In this document: positions 46,829-55,558 of the stretch, in pieces
Layout of the letters: each line of letters opens with the position of its first letter
How positions within the stretch are numbered: the stretch's first letter is position 1
From: an uncultured Pelagibacteraceae bacterium
GTDB taxonomy: Bacteria; Pseudomonadota; Alphaproteobacteria; Pelagibacterales; Pelagibacteraceae
Assembly (NCBI GenBank): GCA_902618855.1
Contig: CACNCD010000001.1
Location: 62,001-126,000, forward strand
Direction of reading: 5' to 3'
Length of the DNA: 64,000 bases
Position numbers and translations under genes: made by a program
Notes under the pieces: generated by a model
The model's database searches: none
Told to the model about the DNA's origin: nothing
What the model saw: the letters and a program-made list of their open reading frames with translations, nothing else

Positions 46829-47412
46829 AAAGCCAATCTCCACTAAATGAAATTTATAAAAAAGGATTATATGGTGATTATGAAAATAAAAACGAAGAGA
46901 ATCTTATAAAGATTCAAGAGGTTAGTAATTTAAGTATTTTCCAAATAGTAAAATATAAAAATTCAAAAGTCTCAACTAATGATTTAGATGTAGATGGACT
47001 TAAATTAAGTGAAAAAACAAATTCCGTTATGACAAACGGAAAAACAAGAATCTTATGGCTTGGACCAAATAATTGGCTAGCAGTATCAGAGGATAAAAAT
47101 TTATTTCATAAAGTAAATAAAAATGCCAAAGAAACCGATTTTGCAATCACAGATTTGTCTAACTCTAGAACAATAATTGAAATTGAGGGTAAATTAATAA
47201 AAGAAGTATTAAAAAAAGGGTGCCCATTTAATTTTAATGAATTAAATAAAAACAATTGTATCAACTCAGTTTTTCACGGGATTACAATAACAATTGATAT
47301 GTTAGAGGACTCCCCAGAAAAAATAAGATTATTTGCACTTAGAAGTTTTGGAGAGTCTTTTTACCACTCAATTACAGATGCCAGTTTAGAATTTGGTTAT
47401 CAAAGTATTTAA
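46825..47412 (+). CDS. soxG: Sarcosine oxidase-type gamma subunit
   Basis: 195 residues, small GcvT-like fold: TRILWLGPNNWLAVSED near residue 73 and ITDLSNSRTIIEIEG, with the C-terminal SFGESFYHSITDASLEFG. SoxG is the fourth subunit of heterotetrameric sarcosine oxidases and is weakly conserved in general. Its gene overlaps the soxA stop, and it ends at 47412, the base before the convergent methyltransferase stop at 47413. Confidence 0.85.
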   Translation: MKSQSPLNEIYKKGLYGDYENKNEENLIKIQEVSNLSIFQIVKYKNSKVSTNDLDVDGLKLSEKTNSVMTNGKTRILWLGPNNWLAVSEDKNLFHKVNKNAKETDFAITDLSNSRTIIEIEGKLIKEVLKKGCPFNFNELNKNNCINSVFHGITITIDMLEDSPEKIRLFALRSFGESFYHSITDASLEFGYQSI

Positions 47413-48672
47413 TTAGTTGGTCTTTACTGAGTAAAACTGATTGTAATTTGCTATAGGATGATAAGAAAAGTCTAAAATACAATTATCTATCATAAATAAA
47501 ATTTTATTAAAAAAATTAATCCTTTCATTTTCGCTCAAACCTAAAGATATTTCGGTAATCCTTTTTTTTCCATCTAAAATATCTTTGATACTTATTTTAT
47601 TATTTTCAAAATTCATTTTAAATACACTGTTATTAATTTTGTCATTTATTTTTACTTCGTTCTCATTTATTTGATATTCAACACCATGATATTGATATGT
47701 ATAAATTTTTTCTAAATTTATTTCGTTATAAATGACTGAATTATTTTTATTTTTTGTTTTACAACAAATAACATCAATTTTTCTATCATTCCAATTTAAA
47801 CTTTGTGCAATTTCAAGCTTATCTTCTATTGACATATTTTCAATCTTTTTTCTAATCTCTAAAGGTGCATCTGAAAAAAATTTTGAAAGAGGCTTTATTC
47901 TTCCATTAGCGAAGTTTTTTATAATAAAATTATTATTTTTAAGTAATTTGATAAGTTCTTTTATTGAATAAAAATTTTCATTTTTATGTAAAAAAAAATC
48001 AACTATTCCTGAGGGATGACTTAAATCTTGTTTTATTTCTGTTTCTGCAAAAACTTTGGCCGGATGCAAATTATTTAGCTTACTTATTGTTCTTTTTACA
48101 AAATCTATCGAGTCATCATTTTGTTTTAAACTTAATTTTTTAAACAACTGTTTAACCTCATTAGTTGCGTGAGATTTTTTATTCCCATAGACCATAATAT
48201 AAATAACGCCATCGTCCTTTAAATTTTTGTAAAAATAATCTAATCCTGTACTTGGATCGTCTAGATGATGAATTACTCCTGAACTAATTATATAATCAAA
48301 TTTATTTTTAAATTTTACAGATCTAAAATCTTCACAATATAGTTTTAAATTTTCAATGTTGTTCTCTTTTATGAGCTTTTTTTCGTGTTTTAGACTATTT
48401 TCCGATAAGTCTATTCCAATAAAATTATGGTTAGGATTACATTTTGCTAATATCGCTGCCTGATCAGATCCACATCCCGCAATCAATATTTCTAATCTTT
48501 CTGAACTATACGGTTTTTCTGGCCATAACCTATGCCAACAATAATTAGGATCGCAAATCTGAAAACGATTCTTTTTAATCCATTCCTCATATAAATTTTC
48601 AGTAGGCTTTGGATAAATATAATTATTATATTGGGTTGTAAGATCTGAAATATTTTTATTTTTCATAAACAT
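47413..48672 (-). CDS. SAM-dependent methyltransferase with extended C-terminus
   Basis: 419 residues. The class I Rossmann methyltransferase core is at about residues 60-180: LEILIAGCGSDQAAILAK (motif I), FDYIISSGVIHHLDDPSTG (motif IV) and LKDDGVIYIMVYG (motif VI). The remaining roughly 230 residues are an uncharacterised, Lys/Asn-rich region. The substrate is unknown; possible targets are small molecules or proteins. Two in-frame ATG codons 6 bases apart could serve as start (48672 or 48666). Confidence 0.75.
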   Translation of the reverse strand: MFMKNKNISDLTTQYNNYIYPKPTENLYEEWIKKNRFQICDPNYCWHRLWPEKPYSSERLEILIAGCGSDQAAILAKCNPNHNFIGIDLSENSLKHEKKLIKENNIENLKLYCEDFRSVKFKNKFDYIISSGVIHHLDDPSTGLDYFYKNLKDDGVIYIMVYGNKKSHATNEVKQLFKKLSLKQNDDSIDFVKRTISKLNNLHPAKVFAETEIKQDLSHPSGIVDFFLHKNENFYSIKELIKLLKNNNFIIKNFANGRIKPLSKFFSDAPLEIRKKIENMSIEDKLEIAQSLNWNDRKIDVICCKTKNKNNSVIYNEINLEKIYTYQYHGVEYQINENEVKINDKINNSVFKMNFENNKISIKDILDGKKRITEISLGLSENERINFFNKILFMIDNCILDFSYHPIANYNQFYSVKTN

Positions 48673-48829
48673 TTTATTTTTACTTTATTTATGAAATAAA
48701 ATAAAAAATTTAAAACACCTAATTTCTACTTATAGTTTAAATTTAAAAAAAATTAAAGTTGTTAGTAAGTTGCTATGACTTATTGTTTTTAATTTGAATT
48801 CCTGTACCAAAATCCCGGGAGTAGAATCA

Positions 48830-49168
48830 TTGAAAAAAAAAATTTTATTATATCTTTTTAGCTTAACAATTTTAAATGGTTGTATTGAGCCAACTGCTTT
48901 TTTGGGCCCAGCTATCACAATAAGTAATTCTGGAAATGTTTATCAAGCTAGTCTTTCATATGCATCTAACCAAGTTATTTTAAATAGCACAGGAAAGACA
49001 CCACTTGAACATCTTAATTCCTTAACAGAGAGAAACGATTTGTATGAGGATATTAACAAAGATATAAGTAAAAATTTTAAATACAATGAAAAGAAACCGG
49101 AGCCAGTTATAAAATCTAAATTAGAAAACTTTAGATTTAGTACAAAAGATCAATTTATCCTCTTTTAA
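48830..49168 (+). CDS. Small lipoprotein, 112 aa
   Basis: I chose TTG 48830 because a GGGAG ribosome site lies 8 bases upstream and it gives a proper lipoprotein signal: LKKKILLYLFSLTILNGC, lipobox LNGC with Cys18. The mature part (IEPTAFLGPAITISNSG...) shows Gly/Ser/Thr-rich turns and then a charged tail. A function is not known. It is divergent from the methyltransferase and convergent with the GNAT gene (14-base gap), so it is its own transcription unit. Confidence 0.65.
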   Translation: MKKKILLYLFSLTILNGCIEPTAFLGPAITISNSGNVYQASLSYASNQVILNSTGKTPLEHLNSLTERNDLYEDINKDISKNFKYNEKKPEPVIKSKLENFRFSTKDQFILF

Positions 49169-49182
49169 AAAAAGTTTAAAAT

Positions 49183-49644
49183 TTATTTTTTGATTAACAT
49201 GCTCATATAAACAGAATTAATGTCTTCTTTATAATGTGCAAAAGGTTTGCATAACTTAAATCCAGATAAAATAAAAAGTTCACGAGCAGGTTTAAAAAAT
49301 TTTCCTGCACCCGTTTCTACACTTATTTTTTTTATGTTAAGTTTTTCTGCTTTTTCTATAAGTTTATTAATTATTTTAATTCCATTGCCATTTTTTCTAA
49401 ATTTATCAGCAACTCTTATAGATTTAAATTCACCATGATCTTTATTTAAAAATTTTAATGCACCACATCCAATTAATTCTTCATTTTTCCACATACTCCA
49501 AAATTTTATAGAATTATCTTTAAGCCCTTCTATATCCAAAACATGAGTGCTGCCTGCAGGCGAAACAGATCTAAGTTCAACAAAATGTTTTCTTAACAGT
49601 TTATCTACATCATGGTTATCAAAATTTCCCTCTATTGATTTCAT
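49183..49644 (-). CDS. GNAT-family N-acetyltransferase
   Basis: 153 residues of the GNAT fold: ELIGCGALKFLNKDHGEFKSIRV (beta4), then the acetyl-CoA loop FRKNGNGIKIINKLIEKA, with the RxxGxG variant 'RKNGNG', and VETGAGKFFKPARELFILSGFKLC in the C-terminal half. It resembles small YsnE-like acetyltransferases. The substrate is unknown. It starts within the last bases of the MBL-fold gene (4-base overlap), so the two are coupled. Confidence 0.8.
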   Translation of the reverse strand: MKSIEGNFDNHDVDKLLRKHFVELRSVSPAGSTHVLDIEGLKDNSIKFWSMWKNEELIGCGALKFLNKDHGEFKSIRVADKFRKNGNGIKIINKLIEKAEKLNIKKISVETGAGKFFKPARELFILSGFKLCKPFAHYKEDINSVYMSMLIKK

Positions 49645-50696
49645 TTTAATACATTTTCAATTTTTTCTAACTGTCCAATTTTAAAAACAATTGCATCGTC
49701 GGGATGATAACCGTACTGATTAGAAGAATTTTTAAATCTTTTTCCCGGTTCCATTATTGGCTCTAAAGATAAAACAACTGTCCCCCAATGCATTCCTAAA
49801 ACTTTTTTACTTTTCAAGTCTTTTCCAATATTAAGAGCTTCTTCCGGGTTAGTATGATAAATCGATTTATCTTTTTTGGGAGCCATTGGGTAAAAATTAT
49901 ATGCACCAATGTTTATAAAAGTTAAGTCGATAGGTCCATATTTATTTCCAAGTTCTTTGTAAATATTTCCGTATCCTGTATCACAAGCAAAGAATAATTT
50001 TTTATTTTTATATTCAATTAAAAAACTTCCCCATAATGTTTTATTGGTATCCCAAAGACTTCTTTTTGACCAATGAACAGCAGGCACAAAAGTTATTTTA
50101 ATATCATTAATTTTTATTTCATCATACCAATCCATTTCATGAACGTCGCTAAAACCATTTTTTGTAAAATATTTTCCTAGTTTTAAAGCTGTAGCAACCT
50201 TAGCTTTTTTAAATGGAAATCTTTGTATTGTTCTAGTACTAAGATGATCATAATGATTGTGTGTTAAAAGAAATAAATCAATATTAGGTAGCTCATTTAA
50301 ATTTATTGCTGGATCAACAAATCTTTTAGGCCCAAAAATTAATGGTCCCATATTCTTCTCAAATACAGGGTCAGTTATGATAGTTGTATTTCCCAGCTTT
50401 ATTAAAAAGGTTGCGTGTCCGATCCATAATATATAATCGTTATTTTCATTATCTTTTAGAGATTTAATTACTTTCTTTTTTTCAATAACATGATCTTTAG
50501 GGACATTCATATCGAGCTTCTTTTTCTCTTTATTGAAAATTTTATAACTCCACTTAAATTTCATATCTCTTACTGGTGAGCCTTCAGGGTTTCTAAAAGA
50601 GCCATCTTTCAAATGATGATAAAGTTTATTTTCCATGGCATTTAAATCTACTATAAAATTTATTAAAAATATTATGATTATAAAATGTCTTAACAC
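49641..50696 (-). CDS. Metallo-beta-lactamase-fold hydrolase, NAPE-PLD/UlaG-like
   Basis: 351 residues. An N-terminal hydrophobic segment (MLRHFIIIIFLINFIVDLNA) acts as a signal peptide or anchor. The MBL domain has LWIGHATFLIKLG, TDPVF, the HNHYDH metal motif near residue 147, FVPAVHWSKR, FACDTGYG and MHWGTV, a pattern of the NAPE-phospholipase D/YddR-like branch. That branch hydrolyses phosphodiester bonds in lipids, which would fit an envelope location, but the substrate here is inferred only. It is coupled to the GNAT gene. Confidence 0.82.
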   Translation of the reverse strand: MLRHFIIIIFLINFIVDLNAMENKLYHHLKDGSFRNPEGSPVRDMKFKWSYKIFNKEKKKLDMNVPKDHVIEKKKVIKSLKDNENNDYILWIGHATFLIKLGNTTIITDPVFEKNMGPLIFGPKRFVDPAINLNELPNIDLFLLTHNHYDHLSTRTIQRFPFKKAKVATALKLGKYFTKNGFSDVHEMDWYDEIKINDIKITFVPAVHWSKRSLWDTNKTLWGSFLIEYKNKKLFFACDTGYGNIYKELGNKYGPIDLTFINIGAYNFYPMAPKKDKSIYHTNPEEALNIGKDLKSKKVLGMHWGTVVLSLEPIMEPGKRFKNSSNQYGYHPDDAIVFKIGQLEKIENVLK

Positions 50697-50725
50697 AGAT
50701 TAATTATAAAATTGAAGTTTATTTT

Positions 50726-51775
50726 TCAACATTTTTCTGTGATTGTTAAGTGTCCCATTTTTCTTTTTTTTTTAATATCTTTTTTTAAATAATCAAAAAA
50801 AAACTCATTATCTTTAAATTTTTTTCCTCGATAAGCTGTAATATTGTCACCCAATAAATTGATCATTTTGGCATTAAAGTTTTTTTTGATTTTAATTTGT
50901 TCTAAGCCACAAATTGCTCTTATGTGATTTTCAAACTGACTAATATTATGACTGTTAATTGTTAAATGACCTGAATTATGAACCCTCGGGGCGATTTCAT
51001 TGACGTAAAGATTATTGTTTTTATCCACAAAATATTCAACACATAGCGTTCCTATGTAATTTAATTCTTCCGAAATTCTTACTGCCCAATCCATTGATTT
51101 TTCTAAAATTTTTCCATTTATATCAGCGGGTATTTTTGAATATTTTAATATTTGATCTTCATGAACATTTTCAATTGGTTCATATATTTCATATTTTGAT
51201 TTATCGAATCTTGTAATAATTACTGAAATTTCCTTTTTTAAATTTATTATTTTTTCTAAAATAAATTCATTATTAAAATCTGGTTTCAGATTATTTAATT
51301 CATCAGCCGTTTCTATTTTATATTGACCTTTTCCATCATAACCCATTGTACAAGTTTTTAATATTCCAGGTATTAGGTCAATTTTTGATTTTAAATCTTT
51401 ATCATTTTTAACATGTACATATTGAGTTGTACTAATATTTAACTTATTCAAAAAATCTTTTTCACTTAATCTATTTTGTATTATTTTATTAATTTTTGGA
51501 TTAGGTAAAACTTTTTTATGCTTGTTTATTTTTTCTAAAGTTACAAAAGGAATATTTTCAAATTCAAAGGTAACTAAATCTACTTTATTAACAAATTCAT
51601 CTATTTTACTGTCGTTATTATAATTTCCACATATAAATTCATCAGAAAAATTTTTTGCTGGGGAATTAGCATCATCACAAAATATAATTGTTTTAATATT
51701 TATCTTCTTTGCAGCTTCAGCTAGAAGACTTCCTAGTTGTCCACCGCCGATTATCCCAACTGTTGGATTTGTCAT
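50726..51775 (-). CDS. purK: 5-(carboxyamino)imidazole ribonucleotide synthase
   Basis: 349 residues, ATP-grasp enzyme of purine synthesis that uses ATP and bicarbonate to carboxylate AIR. VGIIGGGQLGSLLAEAAKK opens it; LKTCTMGYDGKGQYK is the ATP-grasp loop; CVEYFVDKNNNLYVNEIAPRVHNSGH is the conserved metal/ATP block. PurE lies 1 base upstream in the same strand order. The residue composition is very Lys/Ile/Asn-rich, as in most genes here. Confidence 0.93.
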   Translation of the reverse strand: MTNPTVGIIGGGQLGSLLAEAAKKINIKTIIFCDDANSPAKNFSDEFICGNYNNDSKIDEFVNKVDLVTFEFENIPFVTLEKINKHKKVLPNPKINKIIQNRLSEKDFLNKLNISTTQYVHVKNDKDLKSKIDLIPGILKTCTMGYDGKGQYKIETADELNNLKPDFNNEFILEKIINLKKEISVIITRFDKSKYEIYEPIENVHEDQILKYSKIPADINGKILEKSMDWAVRISEELNYIGTLCVEYFVDKNNNLYVNEIAPRVHNSGHLTINSHNISQFENHIRAICGLEQIKIKKNFNAKMINLLGDNITAYRGKKFKDNEFFFDYLKKDIKKKRKMGHLTITEKC

Positions 51776-51776
51776 T

Positions 51777-52271
51777 TTACCGAGGTTTTTTTTTAACTGA
51801 ATTTGTTTGTTTATCTCTCCAGAGACTTAATTTTTTTTTCAAAATTCTATCGCTGAGCGACAATATTGATGCAGCGAGAAGTCCTGCATTAATTGCCCCA
51901 TCTTCTCCAATTGCAACAGTTCCAACTGGAATTCCCTTTGGCATTTGAGCTATTGATAACAGGCTATCTATACCTTTAAGTTTTTTACTTTCTATTGGAA
52001 CTCCTATTACAGGAATTTTAGTTAAAGACGCTATCATACCTGGAAGATGCGCAGATCCTCCTGCTCCAGCAATAATAACTGAAAACCCATTTTTTTCAGA
52101 CGATTTAGCAAATTCATACATTCTTTTAGGAGTTCTATGCGCAGATACTATTTTGGTTTCGTATTTAATTTTAAGCATTTTCAGCACTTTTTCACTTAGT
52201 TTCATCGTAGAATAATCAGATTGACTACCCATAACTATGGCAACTTTAACGTTTTTGTTCTTGTACGGCAT
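51777..52271 (-). CDS. purE: 5-(carboxyamino)imidazole ribonucleotide mutase
   Basis: 164 residues. IVMGSQSDYSTMKLSEKVL carries the substrate-binding Ser/Asp, VSAHRTPKRM the catalytic His, and GAGGSAHLPGMIASLT the phosphate loop. It moves the carboxyl group from the N5 to the C4 position in purine synthesis, acting on the product of PurK. Its start is 49 bases from the divergent dipeptidase gene. Confidence 0.95.
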   Translation of the reverse strand: MPYKNKNVKVAIVMGSQSDYSTMKLSEKVLKMLKIKYETKIVSAHRTPKRMYEFAKSSEKNGFSVIIAGAGGSAHLPGMIASLTKIPVIGVPIESKKLKGIDSLLSIAQMPKGIPVGTVAIGEDGAINAGLLAASILSLSDRILKKKLSLWRDKQTNSVKKKPR

Positions 52272-52320
52272 TTTTATCTTTTAATATCAAAAAATTTATC
52301 ACTAATATATATCTAAAAAT

Positions 52321-53289
52321 ATGAATTATAAAATTGATAATCTACAATATTGCAAATGGTCAAGAGAAGTATTTAAAATTAACCGTGAGGCAGGACTCGA
52401 TGCAGTTCATGTCACTGTAGTTTATCATGAGGATTATGATGAATTTTTAGCAAGGGTTAAGGAGTGGGATAAACATTTTCAAGAAAATTCAGATTTAATT
52501 TTTTTAGGAAAATCGCATGAAGATATAGAGAGGGCAAAATTAGAGAAAAAAACTGCAATTTTTTTTGGTTTTCAGAATTGTTCGCCAATTGAGGATGATA
52601 TAGGGCTTGTAGAAAAAATTTATGAAAATGGATGTCGGTTTATGCAACTTACTTATAACAATCAGTCTCTTTTAGCGACCGGTTGTTATGAGAAAAACGA
52701 TAGTGGTGTTACAAATTTTGGAAAGGAAGCTATTAGAGAAATGAATAGATTAGGTATAGTGATTGATATGTCTCACTCTGGCGAAAAAAGTACATTAGAT
52801 GCAATTGAGATAAGCGATAAACCTATAGCTATTACTCATGCAAATCCAAATTTTTGGTATAAGGCTTTAAGAAATAAATCAGATCAACTTTTAAAAACTT
52901 TAAGTGAAAGCGGAGGAATGTTAGGTCTATCTTTATATTCTCATCATTTAAAAAACGGAAGTGATTGTACTTTAGATAGTTTTTGTGAGATGGCAGCAAA
53001 AACTTGTGAACTTATGGGAGTTAAAAATGTTGGAATTGGATCTGATCTCTGTCTAAATCAACCTGACAGTATTGTTGAATGGATGCGGAATGGAACTTGG
53101 GCAAAGAAAAAAAATTATGGAGAGGGATCAAAAAAAAAACCAGGTTTTCCTAAACAACCTGATTGGTTTATAGATGCTAGAGGATTTAAAAATTTAGAAA
53201 ATGGACTAAAGAAAGTAGGGTTTAACGAAATGGAAGTTAACAATATATTGGGTAACAATTGGTATAATTTTTACAAAGGTATAAATTAG
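52321..53289 (+). CDS. Membrane-dipeptidase (M19) family metallohydrolase
   Basis: 322 residues, TIM-barrel amidohydrolase of the renal dipeptidase family. DAVHVTVVYHEDYDEFL, FFGFQNCSPIEDDIGL, RFMQLTYNNQSLLATG, IDMSHSGEKSTLDA and ITHANPNFW match the family's metal and substrate blocks. No signal peptide, so it acts in the cytoplasm. Relatives occur beside N-methyl amino acid catabolic genes, so the substrate may be a small N-substituted amide rather than a dipeptide. The three following genes are coupled (1-base overlaps, then an 8-base overlap), forming a four-gene unit. Confidence 0.85.
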   Translation: MNYKIDNLQYCKWSREVFKINREAGLDAVHVTVVYHEDYDEFLARVKEWDKHFQENSDLIFLGKSHEDIERAKLEKKTAIFFGFQNCSPIEDDIGLVEKIYENGCRFMQLTYNNQSLLATGCYEKNDSGVTNFGKEAIREMNRLGIVIDMSHSGEKSTLDAIEISDKPIAITHANPNFWYKALRNKSDQLLKTLSESGGMLGLSLYSHHLKNGSDCTLDSFCEMAAKTCELMGVKNVGIGSDLCLNQPDSIVEWMRNGTWAKKKNYGEGSKKKPGFPKQPDWFIDARGFKNLENGLKKVGFNEMEVNNILGNNWYNFYKGIN

Positions 53290-54950
53290 TGGAAGTTAAA
53301 CTTAGAGATCCAAAAATTGTCATGAAGTTGTCAAAACTTGGATCATTTCATCAATCAAAATTATCATTTTTGAGATCATTTTTAAAAGAGTTTAGTGATT
53401 GGGATTTTAAAAGAGACTTATTTGATTTAGATGAGAATGGATATGGAAAAGCTGTTTATTCCTTAAAAAAAAATAATAAAATTTATTCCTTAGTTTGTTT
53501 TGCGAATAAATTAAGTGATTTAGAAAGATCTGATAGAGTAATAGCAACTAAATGGGACGCTGCTTTTACTTTACATGATGGAATTCCTACAAAAACAGAT
53601 ATAGAAAGACTGCAAAAAAATGTACCAAAACAAGAAGTTGGCAGACTCTCTTATAAAGAATTAACTCTATCTAGAGCAAATAAATCAATTAGAATTTTTA
53701 ACTATATTGTTGAATGCTTATCTAAAGGCAAACAACCAGATAAAAAAAAAGTTTTTGATGTGGGGTATTTATATAGAACTACAGCAGTTTATGGTTCAGG
53801 AAAATTTGGATTAGCAGATAGATTTAGAATAAAAAATAGAAATGAAATATGTGGTCCGTTCAGGTTAGAAATGATGTTAGTTTATTTAGTTAGACAATTT
53901 ACTTTTGATCAAGTTAATCATATTGCTAAGCAAAAAAATCCTGGTAGAGCTGTAGAACTTGATAAGGAGATCTGCAGAAATCTCGGCATAGGAAATTCTA
54001 CTGGATTAGGAATGGCTCCTTTTATAGTTAATCATCCAACACTCTTAAATAATTGGATTATGTCTAGAGAAATGTCTCTTAAAAAAATAAGGGAAATCAA
54101 AAATGTAAAAAATCAGGACGCAGAAATTTTTAAAGATATTTTAAAAAAATCACTTAAAAATATATCCTTTTGGAATACAGAAAGCGAATTCCAAAAAAAA
54201 AAAATAGTAGGTCTATATAAAGATTTAAAAAAATTGATTGATTTTTTGGACAAAGATTTTGATTTTAAAAAAGATTATCCCTTTAATGATTTATATGTAT
54301 GGTGTGAAAAAAATCTTAAAGACGAGTGTATTGAATATGCCGTTTCAACATTTATGGAGCCATATGATGATATTATTAACCCTTTCATTTATCAAATGAG
54401 TGCAGATGAAGATAAATATTTTACAATTCCTGCACAAAAAAATATTGAAAATTTACGTAGTATAATAGAAAAAAATTATTCAGAAATTCTTAAAATTGAT
54501 TTTTCAAAAGAGGAAAATAATCAAAATTTTTGGTTTATATCAAAAAATAAAGAAGAGCCAAGATTGGCAGATAGATACAAAGAGCAAGGTGCAGAATTAG
54601 AACAGCCACTTGCAATTGCAAGGGACATTTCAAGGCTTTATCAAAGAATTTCAAAAATAAAAAATTCATTAAGTGTCGGAAAATTTTTAATTGAAAATAA
54701 CGATTTAAGACATGCAATAAGAAGAGTATTTATCTCTGAATTTTTTCCATACTCAGAGATTCAAGATAATACCATTGGTTCAAAATTAATGCCTATAGAC
54801 ATGTTAAGATTAAAACTATCTTTCTTTGGCGCAGTTAAGTTTGATCCAAGATCAGATAAGTGGTTAAGAATTTGTATGTTTCAGGGAGCGCCTTTACCAA
54901 ATGAACGTCAATCTTATGATAGTGGATGGATTTATAATTCTATTAATTAA
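53289..54950 (+). CDS. Large uncharacterised protein, 553 aa
   Basis: No family is recognised. It begins at a GTG sharing its first base with the dipeptidase stop. The N-terminal 120 residues are basic and alpha-helical; the middle contains a Gly/Arg-rich block GRRxLG-like (FGLADRFRIKNRNEICGPFRLEMM near 175) with several conserved-looking Phe, Arg and Trp residues, and the C-terminal has RHAIRRVFISEFFPYSEIQD and a final SYDSGWIYNSIN. No signal peptide, membrane helix or catalytic fingerprint is obvious. The length and even composition argue for a single enzyme-like fold. It may act with the dipeptidase and the DUF3726 protein. Confidence 0.75.
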   Translation: MEVKLRDPKIVMKLSKLGSFHQSKLSFLRSFLKEFSDWDFKRDLFDLDENGYGKAVYSLKKNNKIYSLVCFANKLSDLERSDRVIATKWDAAFTLHDGIPTKTDIERLQKNVPKQEVGRLSYKELTLSRANKSIRIFNYIVECLSKGKQPDKKKVFDVGYLYRTTAVYGSGKFGLADRFRIKNRNEICGPFRLEMMLVYLVRQFTFDQVNHIAKQKNPGRAVELDKEICRNLGIGNSTGLGMAPFIVNHPTLLNNWIMSREMSLKKIREIKNVKNQDAEIFKDILKKSLKNISFWNTESEFQKKKIVGLYKDLKKLIDFLDKDFDFKKDYPFNDLYVWCEKNLKDECIEYAVSTFMEPYDDIINPFIYQMSADEDKYFTIPAQKNIENLRSIIEKNYSEILKIDFSKEENNQNFWFISKNKEEPRLADRYKEQGAELEQPLAIARDISRLYQRISKIKNSLSVGKFLIENNDLRHAIRRVFISEFFPYSEIQDNTIGSKLMPIDMLRLKLSFFGAVKFDPRSDKWLRICMFQGAPLPNERQSYDSGWIYNSIN

Positions 54951-55558
54951 TGATAAGTTTAAGTGAAATAGATACAACAGTTAAGAGAGCAACTAAAGCA
55001 ATTGGATTTTCTTGGGGTATTGCAGAGGAAGTGGGAAAATGTATTAGAACTTTAGAAATGTTTGGTTTACCTGGAATAAAAAATCTAAATCAATATTACA
55101 AAGTTTTTGCTAATAAAAAGTTTCAAAATGTAAGCCTTATAGCAAAATCAAATATATCAAAGGTATCTTATTGCCCTATAATTTCTGGTGTAAATTTTTT
55201 AGATCAAATTCATACTTTACAAAATTTAGAAGAAATAGAATTTGAAAACTTCGGTTTTCCTATCCTTTTCATACCATTTTTAAGTAGATCTTCCGAAATA
55301 ATAGGAAAAAGAATTTTTTTAAAAATTGACGATAAGGAATTTTTATTAAATTTTAATCAATCAATTTTCTCTAATTATTTTAATAAACATGTAATTGAAA
55401 ATGCAAATATAATTAAAATATCTTTTATTGAAAACAAAGATTCTTTTAGTGATCAAGATTGGCAAGACCTTTATAAATTATCTGAACAAACTTTTGTAGA
55501 GGAAACAGATGAATTAAAACAAAAAGCAGCTGGTGCAGGATTAACTGATAATGATTAA
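54950..55558 (+). CDS. DUF3726-like protein
   Basis: 202 residues. The start MISLSEIDTTVKRATKAIGFSWGIAEEVGKCIRTLEMFG resembles the DUF3726 opening pattern (EIxxxxxRAxxGxGxxWGxAEE). The rest is a beta-rich region with IPFLSRSSEIIGK and a Lys/Glu-rich C-terminal tail ending AAGAGLTDND. Function is unknown. ATG 54950 overlaps the previous stop by one base. Confidence 0.7.
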   Translation: MISLSEIDTTVKRATKAIGFSWGIAEEVGKCIRTLEMFGLPGIKNLNQYYKVFANKKFQNVSLIAKSNISKVSYCPIISGVNFLDQIHTLQNLEEIEFENFGFPILFIPFLSRSSEIIGKRIFLKIDDKEFLLNFNQSIFSNYFNKHVIENANIIKISFIENKDSFSDQDWQDLYKLSEQTFVEETDELKQKAAGAGLTDND

